Virus record (IMG/VR): IMGVR_UViG_3300047554_000461
Location: 1-27,483 of that record
DNA length: 27,483 bases
From: a virus
Direction: 5' to 3' (one strand)
Under the pieces are notes generated by a model. It saw only the letters and a list, made by a program, of their open reading frames with translations. It did not search any database and had not been told where the DNA came from. Position numbers and translations under genes: made by a program. Within the stretch, counting starts at the first letter, position 1, and every line of letters begins with the position of its first letter. Of this stretch, positions 15,909-23,990 are shown piece after piece.

Positions 15909-18884
15909 TTATCCAAAACTTTGTCCAGATTTATTAGTTCTGTATCCGCGTTTCATACCAACAATTAGGTTTAAACCAGATAAAGACAGTCCTTGTCCTG
16001 CTACTATATTATAGCTTGGATCATAAACTTCTTCAATTATAATTTGAAAAGTTTCACATTTTTGTTTTTCTGGAAATACTCTAGCTTTAAATATATTACT
16101 TGATCCGCCCCATGACTTACCATCACCGTATAGAGGATCTGCACCGTAGCTTGGAGCGTAATTATCCGGAATTACTAGTATATTTTGCTCTGGACTAGGA
16201 TTAAAGTCATAAGCTATTTGAACATTTAACTTAAATGGCGTAAAATACTCACCGAGTATGTACATTTCGTAAAATCTTTCAAGACCTTGTATTCCAGCTA
16301 ATGAAATCCATGATGTTCTAAACTTAATTAATACAGGTGTTGAACCATCTAAATAAGTACCTACTGTTTCTTGATAAACATTACCTAAATTACTTAAATA
16401 AGTGTCTTTACTATTATATAATGTTGCAGATACGACGTTTAAGTTTGTTCTACTACCCCATTGACCATAATAAAAGTCATAAACTAATATAGTTTTGTTA
16501 TTTAAATAAAATCTAACTTCATTTGTACCTGGTACAGTTTGAGCAGATACAACTTGATTAGCATTATAAGCTTCTACTGGTGCACCAATGTAAGATGTTT
16601 GTAAACCACGATCTAATAGCCATATACCTTTGTCAGATTGAAACATTAATCCTTGTGGTGTTAATACTATTGATTTAGGATTGTCGCATCCAACCGCTGA
16701 TGTTATAAATACTGGATCACTAAAATCGTTATTAGCTCCTGTAATGTCTGGTCCTGTACCTACAAAGTAATATATTGCATCTTTTTTAAATACAATTAAT
16801 TTATCGTCCATTGTTCCTAATGCTGTTACTTTACCAGTACTACCTTGTGCACCTGATGTAGGGGCTACGTATAATGTAAATGAATCAGACATTTCAACTG
16901 GCGTACTTTGTAATATAGGTTTTGAATACCATAGTAAGTTAGTTTCAGCGTCTATTAATACTAATCTATTTTTAAACAATACTGAGTGTATACATCCTGG
17001 GGCAGCAATGTTTTCAACTACTCCACCTGTTGTGTATAGTATTGTGTTACCTAATATTGCACTATCAGCTAATGTATCTGTAATTGTAACATTATCAATT
17101 GTTGTATCGTTTAGTGTTGGACTTGTTAAAGATGTAAATTGATAATATGTTTGTTGACCTTCACTCCATCTATAACCAACAATTCTTACACCTTCTTTTT
17201 TAGTTAAACGTAATGTAGGAACTTTTAATATAACTGATTTATTAGCACCAGTTGTAGTGATTTTAGTTGGGATTGATGGTGCAGATCTATGTAAATAACC
17301 TTGATTATCTGTCCATTCATAACAAAAACTATAGAAATATGTTTGTGGGTCAATATTTCCACCATTACTTTGAGTAGCAGTTATGTTTTCTGGATATATA
17401 AAAAATCCATGTTCAACAGGTTTAACGCTATCATATTGCCACAATATACCACCTGTAATGTGTAAACTGTTAGATACTTCTGACAATGCTCTATCTGGTA
17501 TGTTTAATGAAAATTTAACTAAATTAATACCTGTTTGCGTGTATATGGCGTTTACTGGTTCTGTAGATGTAGGATCTGTTTGTTTATTAACAGGTACTAA
17601 TTGCGTTTTAATTAGATAAGGTGTTAAATATTGTGTACCTATTAGCGTTATTTGAGGTAATACTTGTGAATCTAAGTATCCACCACCGTTAGAATAAGCT
17701 AATTTCATTATAATATTGCTATTACTATCAGTTAAAAAGTAGGTTGGTTGGTTAACTTCACCATATGTTACTAACATATAGCTTTTATTATTAGATATAA
17801 ATGGTTTAGATGCTAATCCAACTGATCTAAGCAATACATTTGTTGTAGTTGTTAAAGTGTTAAGATTTAATAAAGTTTTTTGGGTGTAATTAGTTTGATT
17901 ATTAGGCGTAAAATTGTAAGTATTACTAACTTCATAATAAACTTCTAAGTCTGTATTTACTATACTTGTTATTCTATTGATTGTTAAACCTGTAAATAAC
18001 GTAGTTTTAACTAATGTTTGAGCTGATAAATCTAAGTTATACCCTATAGCATAACCATTTGTTGAATTTGCACCAATTAAATAAACTGTGTTGTTTTTAG
18101 CTGTTACAGATATTACATTAGCTGTTGATGATGTTGTAAATATAGAAGTAGATACGATTAAACCAGTTGTTATGTAACACATTTTAACTACAGATGATGT
18201 AGCTTCATATCCAACATATAATCTATTATTAAATACATAAGCATCGTAACCAGAATTTATACTGTTTACATCAACACATAAGTCTTGTGGTGCTATTATG
18301 TTAGATGGGTTAAATGCTGATATAGCTGTAAACTTTATATGTATATTAGAACTTACTGTTTGTTTATATAATACTACAAAATAGTTACCTAAAACATATA
18401 CTCTAGCGTCTGATGATCCTGACGGTATTTGTGCTTTAGTTGTTATTGTTTCACCTGTTTGACTATTAAATACTTGGTAATAATATAAACCTGTATCTTT
18501 ATAAACTACACAAGCAGATCCATTAGGCATTATAGCTACATCTGCTGATGATTGACTAGTATTAATTCTCACTAATGATTGTGTGCTTAATGTAATAGGT
18601 TCTACAGTACCTCTGTCAATCCACTCATTTAAGTTTTGATTATAGGCGTAAAGATTTGTACCTGTGGCTAATAAGTTATTGTTTAATGTAGCTAATGTTG
18701 TTTGATTAGCGTTTGGTAATGATGATAGTTTTGGATACCCATCACGTTTAACCAATGCTCCAGCTTTTGTAAACTTAGTGTTTTCTAATTCTAAAAACTT
18801 ACCTATCTGAACGCGTTTGCTATCAGTTTTGGTTTCTAGACCTTCTACAAAAGCTAAATCAATAGGTTGTTTTTGTAAAGCCAT
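15909..18884 (-). CDS. Tail nozzle/tubular protein B-like structural protein
   Basis: A 991-aa beta-rich protein in the place of T7 gp12 (tail nozzle). The N-terminus (MALQKQPIDLAFVEGLETKT, then KFLELENTKFTKAGALVKRDGY) matches widespread phage proteins of this size. The centre has repeated beta-propeller-like strands (LNTLTTTTNVLL, NSLHITGGILWQYD). A conserved segment lies near residues 690-730 (GTMDDKLIVFKKDAIYYFVG, then SAVGCDNPKSIVL). The C-terminus FQIIIEEVYD, then LSGLNLIVGMKRGYRTNKSG is typical of these nozzle or DNA-stabilisation proteins. It starts 2 bases after the fibre gene stop with a CGGAGC site. It should close the distal tail and act as a conduit for DNA. Confidence 0.8.
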   Translation of the reverse strand: MALQKQPIDLAFVEGLETKTDSKRVQIGKFLELENTKFTKAGALVKRDGYPKLSSLPNANQTTLATLNNNLLATGTNLYAYNQNLNEWIDRGTVEPITLSTQSLVRINTSQSSADVAIMPNGSACVVYKDTGLYYYQVFNSQTGETITTKAQIPSGSSDARVYVLGNYFVVLYKQTVSSNIHIKFTAISAFNPSNIIAPQDLCVDVNSINSGYDAYVFNNRLYVGYEATSSVVKMCYITTGLIVSTSIFTTSSTANVISVTAKNNTVYLIGANSTNGYAIGYNLDLSAQTLVKTTLFTGLTINRITSIVNTDLEVYYEVSNTYNFTPNNQTNYTQKTLLNLNTLTTTTNVLLRSVGLASKPFISNNKSYMLVTYGEVNQPTYFLTDSNSNIIMKLAYSNGGGYLDSQVLPQITLIGTQYLTPYLIKTQLVPVNKQTDPTSTEPVNAIYTQTGINLVKFSLNIPDRALSEVSNSLHITGGILWQYDSVKPVEHGFFIYPENITATQSNGGNIDPQTYFYSFCYEWTDNQGYLHRSAPSIPTKITTTGANKSVILKVPTLRLTKKEGVRIVGYRWSEGQQTYYQFTSLTSPTLNDTTIDNVTITDTLADSAILGNTILYTTGGVVENIAAPGCIHSVLFKNRLVLIDAETNLLWYSKPILQSTPVEMSDSFTLYVAPTSGAQGSTGKVTALGTMDDKLIVFKKDAIYYFVGTGPDITGANNDFSDPVFITSAVGCDNPKSIVLTPQGLMFQSDKGIWLLDRGLQTSYIGAPVEAYNANQVVSAQTVPGTNEVRFYLNNKTILVYDFYYGQWGSRTNLNVVSATLYNSKDTYLSNLGNVYQETVGTYLDGSTPVLIKFRTSWISLAGIQGLERFYEMYILGEYFTPFKLNVQIAYDFNPSPEQNILVIPDNYAPSYGADPLYGDGKSWGGSSNIFKARVFPEKQKCETFQIIIEEVYDPSYNIVAGQGLSLSGLNLIVGMKRGYRTNKSGQSFG

Positions 18885-18886
18885 TA

Positions 18887-20626
18887 TTATAGCTCCGATG
18901 TGTATATAATTAATCTAATAGATGCGTAGTTACCTGCTCCAGCTGTTTGAGATACTACAAAATAAGCACTTTTATTATCTATTACTGTTACTGCTCCACC
19001 ATCAGCGTTATTATTACCAATTAAAGTAGATCCACTTGCTGTAGGTGTAGACCTCATAGGAACCATAAAAGTAATTGGTGTATATGTTTGTGCTCCTGCA
19101 CCTGGGTAAGCTGAACCGCCAGAAGCTACTAATGACATATAATATCTTTGGCACAGATCAAACTCTTCTGGTATTGTTTTACCTATTCTTGAAAAACCTT
19201 GGAAAGCTTGATTGTTTAATACTATGCCTGTAACACTTACATACCCTGGATTAGCTGATAAATCGTTACCAGTCCATTGTACAGAACCAGCAAAGTTAAA
19301 TGAACTCTCTAAAGTCCAAGAATCAAGATTAGATGTCGTTGTACCACCCGTAGGTGCTATGTCAACAAACATACTTAAACTATTAGTTCTAGAGAAATCA
19401 AAACCTGGTAATACTATTGTTTTTTGTATTTGCTCCCATGTATCAGCTGTTGTATTAGTGAATGAAGTTACGTAGTTTTGAAAAGTAACTCCAGTTGAAT
19501 CTACAATTCTCATTCTAATTGGAAATGATCCAACATGGTTTGATTTAAAATAAAAGCTTAAATATATTGTATCTGACGTTCCTATACCTAATGTAAATGT
19601 ACCTTCTACTCTGTGTGAGAACGGTATTACATAATTCGCGCTACCTGTTAATAAAGTGTTAAGATTAGATGTAGCTTTAGCACTATATACTACGTCTTTA
19701 GATATTGCCGATGGTACTGATGTATCTTGTGATATTGTTAAATCTATATTAGGTCCTGAACCTCTACCGTATAACGTTACAAATCTATCAGCTAAAAAGA
19801 AAGATCCTGTTGTAACAGTTGATACTACTACGTTTTGAGATGTACCACGTTGCCAAAAATCAAATCCACCGTTTATTATAATGTTTGATTGTTTAGCTGC
19901 TATTAATTGATTACCTACAATTTTGATTGTATTATCATCTACGTCCAAAGTAGATAACAATTGACCAGATGAATTTAATTGTACTATCTTAGTTGATACA
20001 GGTATGGAAGGCGTTTTAATGTCTGTGTTGATTGCACCTGTAGTTCCTATGCTTAATATAGATGTGCTAGCTGGTAATGTTGGTAGTGTAATTGAAAAGT
20101 CGCTAGATAAAGCAGCTGGTGGATTTAAAGTTAATGCAAAAGTTGAGTTTGGTAATAAATTTCTTAGTTTTATAGATCCAATGTCTAAATTAGCTGCTAC
20201 GTTTGTATTAGAACCAAAAACAAATGTAGATGATGCTGGTACGTAACTAACAAATGCAGGTGACAATAAATTGCTTATAGATCCTGGAGTACCATTTACA
20301 CCACTATCTTTAGTTAATCTAATTTCGCTTCCGTTTACATCTGTATAGTATAAATCAACGCCTTTTACAAATACTGTAGCAGGTGTTGAATTAGATGTTT
20401 GTACTGATAATGTTACGCTTTTTAAGTTAGTAAATCCATAGCCATTCATGTTTATATCACTTACTATTGTGATACCTTCTGAACTAATTGGCATACCTTT
20501 ACCTGGGCTATGGTCATGTTGATCTATTAAATTTAATGATTGGTTTATTTCAAACGCATATGTAGGGCCTACATCGACACCAACTGTAGGTATTATTAAA
20601 GACATATTAGGACTTGTTGTACTCAT
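18887..20626 (-). CDS. Tail fibre/spike protein
   Basis: A 579-aa fibre protein. The N-terminal anchor SLIIPTVGVDVGPTYAFEIN, then LIDQHDHSPGKGMPIS (to about 48) is a common attachment region of phage fibres. A beta-rich shaft follows with NGYGFTNLKSVTL. From about residue 248, INGGFDFWQRGTS marks a carbohydrate-binding-like domain found at the C-terminus of many fibres, ending with EEFDLCQRYYMSLVASGG (about 487-504) and a beta-rich tip. Unusually it sits between the adaptor/small protein genes and the nozzle gene, not downstream of the internal proteins. Receptor binding to surface glycans is inferred from the domain type. Confidence 0.8.
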   Translation of the reverse strand: MSTTSPNMSLIIPTVGVDVGPTYAFEINQSLNLIDQHDHSPGKGMPISSEGITIVSDINMNGYGFTNLKSVTLSVQTSNSTPATVFVKGVDLYYTDVNGSEIRLTKDSGVNGTPGSISNLLSPAFVSYVPASSTFVFGSNTNVAANLDIGSIKLRNLLPNSTFALTLNPPAALSSDFSITLPTLPASTSILSIGTTGAINTDIKTPSIPVSTKIVQLNSSGQLLSTLDVDDNTIKIVGNQLIAAKQSNIIINGGFDFWQRGTSQNVVVSTVTTGSFFLADRFVTLYGRGSGPNIDLTISQDTSVPSAISKDVVYSAKATSNLNTLLTGSANYVIPFSHRVEGTFTLGIGTSDTIYLSFYFKSNHVGSFPIRMRIVDSTGVTFQNYVTSFTNTTADTWEQIQKTIVLPGFDFSRTNSLSMFVDIAPTGGTTTSNLDSWTLESSFNFAGSVQWTGNDLSANPGYVSVTGIVLNNQAFQGFSRIGKTIPEEFDLCQRYYMSLVASGGSAYPGAGAQTYTPITFMVPMRSTPTASGSTLIGNNNADGGAVTVIDNKSAYFVVSQTAGAGNYASIRLIIYTSEL

Positions 20627-20627
20627 A

Positions 20628-20915
20628 TTAAAACACCCATAGCGACACTGTGCAATCTTTGTCGCTTGTTATTGTTAAAGTTTTATTGTTAAAAGGTTTT
20701 GATCTATATAATATTGCTGAATCATTTATATCAGTTATTATATAACCTAATTGTTTTCTGTTTAATAAATGATTTATAACGTTTACACCTGTTTTTATTT
20801 CGATGTTAGTTATATGTAAACCACCTCTGATTAATATAGAGTTAAGCATTGGGTCAATTTCTTTTGCCCAAGCTACTTGCATTAAATCTAGAGGTAATTT
20901 TTGTGGTAATGCCAC
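20628..20915 (-). CDS. Small conserved virion protein, GTG start
   Basis: A 95-aa protein. An upstream in-frame TTG at 20942 would give 104 aa, but the GTG at 20915-20913 is better: it overlaps the adaptor stop (TAGTG), has AGGTGG 6 bases upstream, and yields a product beginning with ALPQKLPLDLMQVAWAKEID, like related phage proteins. Other visible features are HITNIEIKTGVNVINHLLNR and GYIITDINDSAILYRS. Proteins of this type are found next to head-tail connector or fibre genes of podoviruses. Function is unknown; it may cap or connect the adaptor ring and the fibre. Confidence 0.75.
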   Translation of the reverse strand: MALPQKLPLDLMQVAWAKEIDPMLNSILIRGGLHITNIEIKTGVNVINHLLNRKQLGYIITDINDSAILYRSKPFNNKTLTITSDKDCTVSLWVF

Positions 20916-21964
20916 TAAAACCCACCTATTCCACTGTTCCAACCGCCATTAAATCCATTACCATAGTTTTTATGTACGTTTGAAATAGTGTTTGGTTGAG
21001 CTTCATCTCTATTAGCAGCAGCATCTTCAATTCTTTGTTTAAGGAATAAGATTTGAGCATCTAGCTTTTGTGTATCTGCTTCTTCTTTATCTAAAGCATA
21101 TTTAGCGGCTCTTACTATTACATATTCTATCCATCCGCTTATGCCAATGTCTGATGTATCTGTGTCTAGTAGTAATTCTGTTAATCTAGGGATGTACCAT
21201 ATTCTAATGATTTGCCCAGATGAAGGTGTAGGTATAAACTCTATTTTGTTTCCCATAAGTCTGTATTGTAGATTAAATACGCCGTATATTGTTGACGCTG
21301 TGTTAGGGAATACAAATCTATTTCTATCAGCAAAGTTAAATTTGTTTACTGTTACATAAGCGTTGTTAGCTGTTTGTAATCCTAAGTCAACACCTAGTAG
21401 TTTATAAAAAGCTTTTGGTGTAAATGTTTGATTACTTAATGCGTTTGTAAATGTGTTACTTCCGTTTGGTAATTCGTACATAAATGTAGTACCATCGGAT
21501 ATAAATGAAATTGGAGTGTGTACAAAGTAGTCTTCGTAAGTAGTTACTAATAGATCATATAGTTCATACATAGCTTGATTTATATATGTACGCCATTCTG
21601 ATTTACTTACAAAATTACTATTTACTCTGTCTGCTCTTTGTTGAGCGGCTAATCTTATTTGAGATAAAGTCATTTCTGCTGCATTAGTAGCCATTCCTGA
21701 TTGGGATATTGTAAATGAACTTTGTCCTGAACCATTAGCCGCAGCTACTATATAATAATACTGGGTACTTACTGCTATTGTTGTGTCTAAGTATTGTGTA
21801 GCTAATGGAGTACCTGATATTGTAGCGATTGTTGAAAATGTTATGTTATCTTCACTTCTTTGAACGATATATGATGTAGCACCAGCTACTAAATCCCAGG
21901 AAACTAGGATTTGTCTATTAGCATCTTGAACGATAAGGTTATTTGGAATCCCTGGTATAGCCAT
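20915..21964 (-). CDS. Head-tail adaptor (gp11/tubular protein A-like) with N-terminal FN3 domain
   Basis: A 349-aa protein. Residues about 3-95 form a fibronectin type III domain (ILVSWDLVAGATSYIVQRSE, then TQYYYIVAAANGSGQSS). From about residue 97, TLSQIRLAAQQRAD, SEWRTYINQAMYELYDLL and TTYEDYF give the adaptor core seen in podoviral tubular protein A/connector proteins. A strand region ends at IRIWYIPRLTELL and a helical part EEADTQKLDAQILFLKQRIE. The tail is Gly/Asn-rich. It is the first gene after a hairpin terminator, as gene 11 follows T-phi in T7. It likely bridges the portal and the nozzle; the FN3 domain would be displayed outside. Confidence 0.82.
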   Translation of the reverse strand: MAIPGIPNNLIVQDANRQILVSWDLVAGATSYIVQRSEDNITFSTIATISGTPLATQYLDTTIAVSTQYYYIVAAANGSGQSSFTISQSGMATNAAEMTLSQIRLAAQQRADRVNSNFVSKSEWRTYINQAMYELYDLLVTTYEDYFVHTPISFISDGTTFMYELPNGSNTFTNALSNQTFTPKAFYKLLGVDLGLQTANNAYVTVNKFNFADRNRFVFPNTASTIYGVFNLQYRLMGNKIEFIPTPSSGQIIRIWYIPRLTELLLDTDTSDIGISGWIEYVIVRAAKYALDKEEADTQKLDAQILFLKQRIEDAAANRDEAQPNTISNVHKNYGNGFNGGWNSGIGGF

Positions 21965-21982
21965 TTTGCCTTTGCTTAAAAT

Positions 21983-22006
21983 TAGCGGCTATATTTCAAG
22001 CCGCTA
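21983..22006 (-). terminator. Hairpin terminator between the 225-aa gene and the adaptor gene
   Basis: A perfect 8-bp inverted repeat, TAGCGGCT and AGCCGCTA, with an 8-base loop, 8 bases downstream of the stop of the 225-aa gene. In the minus direction the stem is followed by ATTTTAAG, a short U-run, so termination is probably partial. Its place between the first late gene and the adaptor gene is that of T-phi in T7, which lets gene 10 be made in excess. Confidence 0.65.
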
Positions 22007-22013
22007 GGTTATA

Positions 22014-22691
22014 TTATTGACCTTGAACTATAATAGATGAGTCAGATAAAAATAAAGTAATACTGATTAATGAACCAGCTGTAGGAGCTACTAAAGCACC
22101 TGCGTAATCGCGAGCTTGTAGTATGATTTGCGCTCCAAAACCTTGTCCTTTAGTTGCATCTGGTGCAATTGAAAGGTTAGAATCACCAACGATTTCTAAA
22201 GAAGCTACAGATGATCCTGTTGAAGCTGTCTCCATTACTCTAGAAGTTGATACGTTAGCTGTACCACCATTAGTTTTAGCTATAAAAGCTACACCAACTG
22301 CTGGAGTTACTCCATCTGGTACTCCTAAAGCGTGCCAAGTAGCAGCAGAAGCGTCTCCTAATGTAGAGATTATATAAGCTGTACCAACTGTTAAAGCAGC
22401 GTTATCTATTTGTAATGCTGATCCAGATGTAGGTGATACTATTGAGTGAGTAATTCCTAACAATCTGTTATAGTTATCTTGTAATCGGATTACGATTGTT
22501 CCATTTACTGGATCTGGGTTAAGTGCTCCAGGTGTATTTGCGTTCATGAATACGTTTTTAACTGTAGCGCCTTTTAAGCTGTTAATTCCGTTTTCATTAG
22601 TAGGGTCAACGATGAAGTTCATTGTGACCATTACTGGTTTTGTTTCCATGATGTATAATTTACCACCATTAGAAAAGTTTCTATTTGCCAT
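22014..22691 (-). CDS. Structural protein, possibly a head decoration protein
   Basis: A 225-aa protein of a type seen in many podovirus-like phages next to connector genes. Visible: ANRNFSNGGKLYIMETKPVM at the N-terminus, FIVDPTNENGINSLKGATVK, VNGTIVIRLQDNYNRLLGIT, a Gly/Ala-rich middle (PDGVTPAVGVAFIAKTNGG) and SISLFLS-like C-terminal strands. It is isolated by the strong promoter-like motif plus a 113-base leader upstream and by a hairpin terminator downstream, which predicts high expression. Too short for a typical HK97-fold capsid protein and lacking an obvious capsid signature, so decoration or head-fibre protein is my inference. Start ATG has AGAGG 8 bases upstream. Confidence 0.72.
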   Translation of the reverse strand: MANRNFSNGGKLYIMETKPVMVTMNFIVDPTNENGINSLKGATVKNVFMNANTPGALNPDPVNGTIVIRLQDNYNRLLGITHSIVSPTSGSALQIDNAALTVGTAYIISTLGDASAATWHALGVPDGVTPAVGVAFIAKTNGGTANVSTSRVMETASTGSSVASLEIVGDSNLSIAPDATKGQGFGAQIILQARDYAGALVAPTAGSLISITLFLSDSSIIVQGQ

Positions 22692-22803
22692 TGTGTTACC
22701 TCTTTTTATATACCCTCGTGTTTGTGCCTTACAGACGTATCTTCGGGCTCACCATTGCTTAGAGGGAAATAAGAAATGGGGGACTATTAAGGTAACCTCA
22801 ATA
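22692..22803 (-). promoter_or_regulatory. 5' leader of the 225-aa gene
   Basis: Non-coding stretch between promoter motif B and the ATG at 22691. It would be the 5' untranslated region of the late transcript. A modest stem can form between GTGAGCC (22752-22746) and GGCAC (22728-22724) with one bulge. The segment 22704-22697 carries the AGAGGTAA ribosome site. No tRNA, riboswitch or ORF was recognised in it. Confidence 0.4.
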
Positions 22804-22826
22804 TGTCAAAAGATACCATCTGTCTA
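22804..22826 (-). promoter_or_regulatory. Putative late phage promoter, copy B
   Basis: On the minus strand it reads TAGACA, four bases GATG, then GTATCTTTTGACA. It differs from copy A at 15468-15490 by two transitions only. It starts directly after the stop codon of the 77-aa gene and stands 113 bp before the ATG of the 225-aa structural gene, in the largest gene-free gap of the window. Shared conservation over 23 bp in non-coding sequence at the heads of two late operons is the main reason to call a promoter. Confidence 0.68.
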
Positions 22827-23060
22827 TTAATTGCAATATAATGATGGGGGAAGCTCTATAAAAGCTGCTATAGTGTCATTAAAATGTTTTAATGCTTCTG
22901 TAAAGTCTTCAAATGGCCCTTGAGGTTCTAAACATTCTAAATCGTTCCAATAATACTTTTTAACATAAATATTGTCAAAATACTCAGTTAAAACGTATAT
23001 TTCAAAATCTTTATATTCCATTAACGTTTTTTTAACAACTTTATTTGATAAATGTTTCAT
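22827..23060 (-). CDS. Small protein of unknown function
   Basis: A 77-aa protein, not recognised. It is acidic and rich in Tyr/Phe, with YKDFEIYVLTEYFDNIYVKK and FEDFTEALKHFNDTIAAF; the first part is likely a beta hairpin and the second a helix. It has no signal peptide, membrane segment or enzyme motif. It follows the upstream stop directly (TAAATG) and is the last gene of the small-gene block before promoter B. Confidence 0.65.
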   Translation of the reverse strand: MKHLSNKVVKKTLMEYKDFEIYVLTEYFDNIYVKKYYWNDLECLEPQGPFEDFTEALKHFNDTIAAFIELPPSLYCN

Positions 23061-23306
23061 TTAATTACCAAAATATTCGTGTTTTATAGGGTTTGCGCAT
23101 ATATCTATGGCTTCTAATGCTTTTTCTTCTGGCATATAGATTTTATAAAGATGATTAAAACATACTTTAGAGCATCTTTTAAAAGAATTTTCAAACGATA
23201 TTTTGTGTATTGTACCAACTTTTAAACCGTTTTTATATGTAAATTGTATAACTTCAGCTTTTAATAAGTGTGGTAAAAAAACAATAGTTAATAGTAATTT
23301 TTTCAT
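23061..23306 (-). CDS. Small exported protein with three cysteines
   Basis: An 81-aa protein with a clear signal peptide (MKKLLLTIVFLPHLLKA, cleavage expected after Ala17). The mature part of about 64 residues has Cys45, Cys49 and Cys70 (SFKRCSKVCFNHLYK; EAIDICANP), which suggests a disulfide-bonded periplasmic protein. It directly follows the 147-aa exported protein (TAAATG), so the two are probably made together. Family unknown. It could block or modify an envelope function of the host, for example in superinfection exclusion; that is inference. Confidence 0.7.
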   Translation of the reverse strand: MKKLLLTIVFLPHLLKAEVIQFTYKNGLKVGTIHKISFENSFKRCSKVCFNHLYKIYMPEEKALEAIDICANPIKHEYFGN

Positions 23307-23750
23307 TTAAAACTCCAATCCAAGTCCTAATGATAAGCTACCGTTTATATTCATACCTATTAGTGGTGTTAAACCGTTTTCAAATTGGTATTGATACGTT
23401 AATCCAGGTACTCTTTTACTTCTAGCTTCTGCTTTAGCTTGGTTATTACTAATGTTTTTAGCTTCTACTGTATAGATGTCTGGAGCATAAACTATTGATA
23501 TTAAATGGTATTTATGTACTTTTTTTATAGTTTCAAATTTATATACCACAGGTTTTTCTATAGTAACTTCTTTTATAATAGTTTTTTGATTTTTTAATTG
23601 TTTTTTAAGTTTAGCTATTTCAGCATAAGCTTGTTGTAGTTTTTCATCACATGTTTTTACAGGATTACATGTGTATGTAGTGTCTCCTTCTTTTATAGTT
23701 TTAGCGTTTATATTTAAAGCTATTAATAATGTTAATATCATTGTTTTCAT
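23307..23750 (-). CDS. Exported coiled-coil protein with a beta-type aromatic C-terminus
   Basis: A 147-aa protein with a signal peptide (MKTMILTLLIALNINA, cleavage after Ala16). The mature part begins with a segment holding Cys28 and Cys34, then a coiled coil (KLQQAYAEIAKLKKQLKNQ, about 37-55), then a beta-rich half ending INGSLSLGLGLEF. A C-terminal Phe in an amphipathic strand is the usual outer-membrane insertion signal, but the beta part is short for a barrel. It could form an oligomeric outer-membrane or periplasm-spanning structure, or work as a spanin-like lysis protein. No family was recognised with certainty. Confidence 0.68.
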   Translation of the reverse strand: MKTMILTLLIALNINAKTIKEGDTTYTCNPVKTCDEKLQQAYAEIAKLKKQLKNQKTIIKEVTIEKPVVYKFETIKKVHKYHLISIVYAPDIYTVEAKNISNNQAKAEARSKRVPGLTYQYQFENGLTPLIGMNINGSLSLGLGLEF

Positions 23751-23990
23751 TTATATCTCTCCTTTTTTTAAATTACTTAAACATAAATCAATAAATTCAC
23801 CGTTCCATCCATCCCACAAGATAATTGTGGTCATAGCTACATCATCTGAATATAACACATCATAAAATCCGTTGTTGTGATAACCATGCAAATTAAGAAG
23901 TTCTTCATATTGAGCATAGGTGTTTGGATCTAATTTTTCTAATGTCGTATCTAAATTTTTGTCTGATTGTCTAAAAAGATTTACTTTCAT
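23751..23990 (-). CDS. Small acidic protein of unknown function
   Basis: A 79-aa protein, not recognised. Visible: FRQSDKNLDTTLEKLDPNTY, YEELLNLHGYHNNGFYDVLY and TTIILWDGWNGEFIDLCLSN. It looks like a small alpha/beta domain with no export signal. It overlaps the end of the sigma-like gene by 20 bases and is followed at once by the exported 147-aa protein (TAAATG). Because of the overlap it is probably co-translated with the sigma-like factor; it might be a partner, but nothing in the sequence proves that. Confidence 0.62.
   Translation of the reverse strand: MKVNLFRQSDKNLDTTLEKLDPNTYAQYEELLNLHGYHNNGFYDVLYSDDVAMTTIILWDGWNGEFIDLCLSNLKKGEI

Noticed and set aside
22704-22760. tRNA-like or riboswitch structure in the leader of the 225-aa gene
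   Set aside because: Only one short bulged stem can be drawn; there is no cloverleaf, T-loop or known aptamer core.
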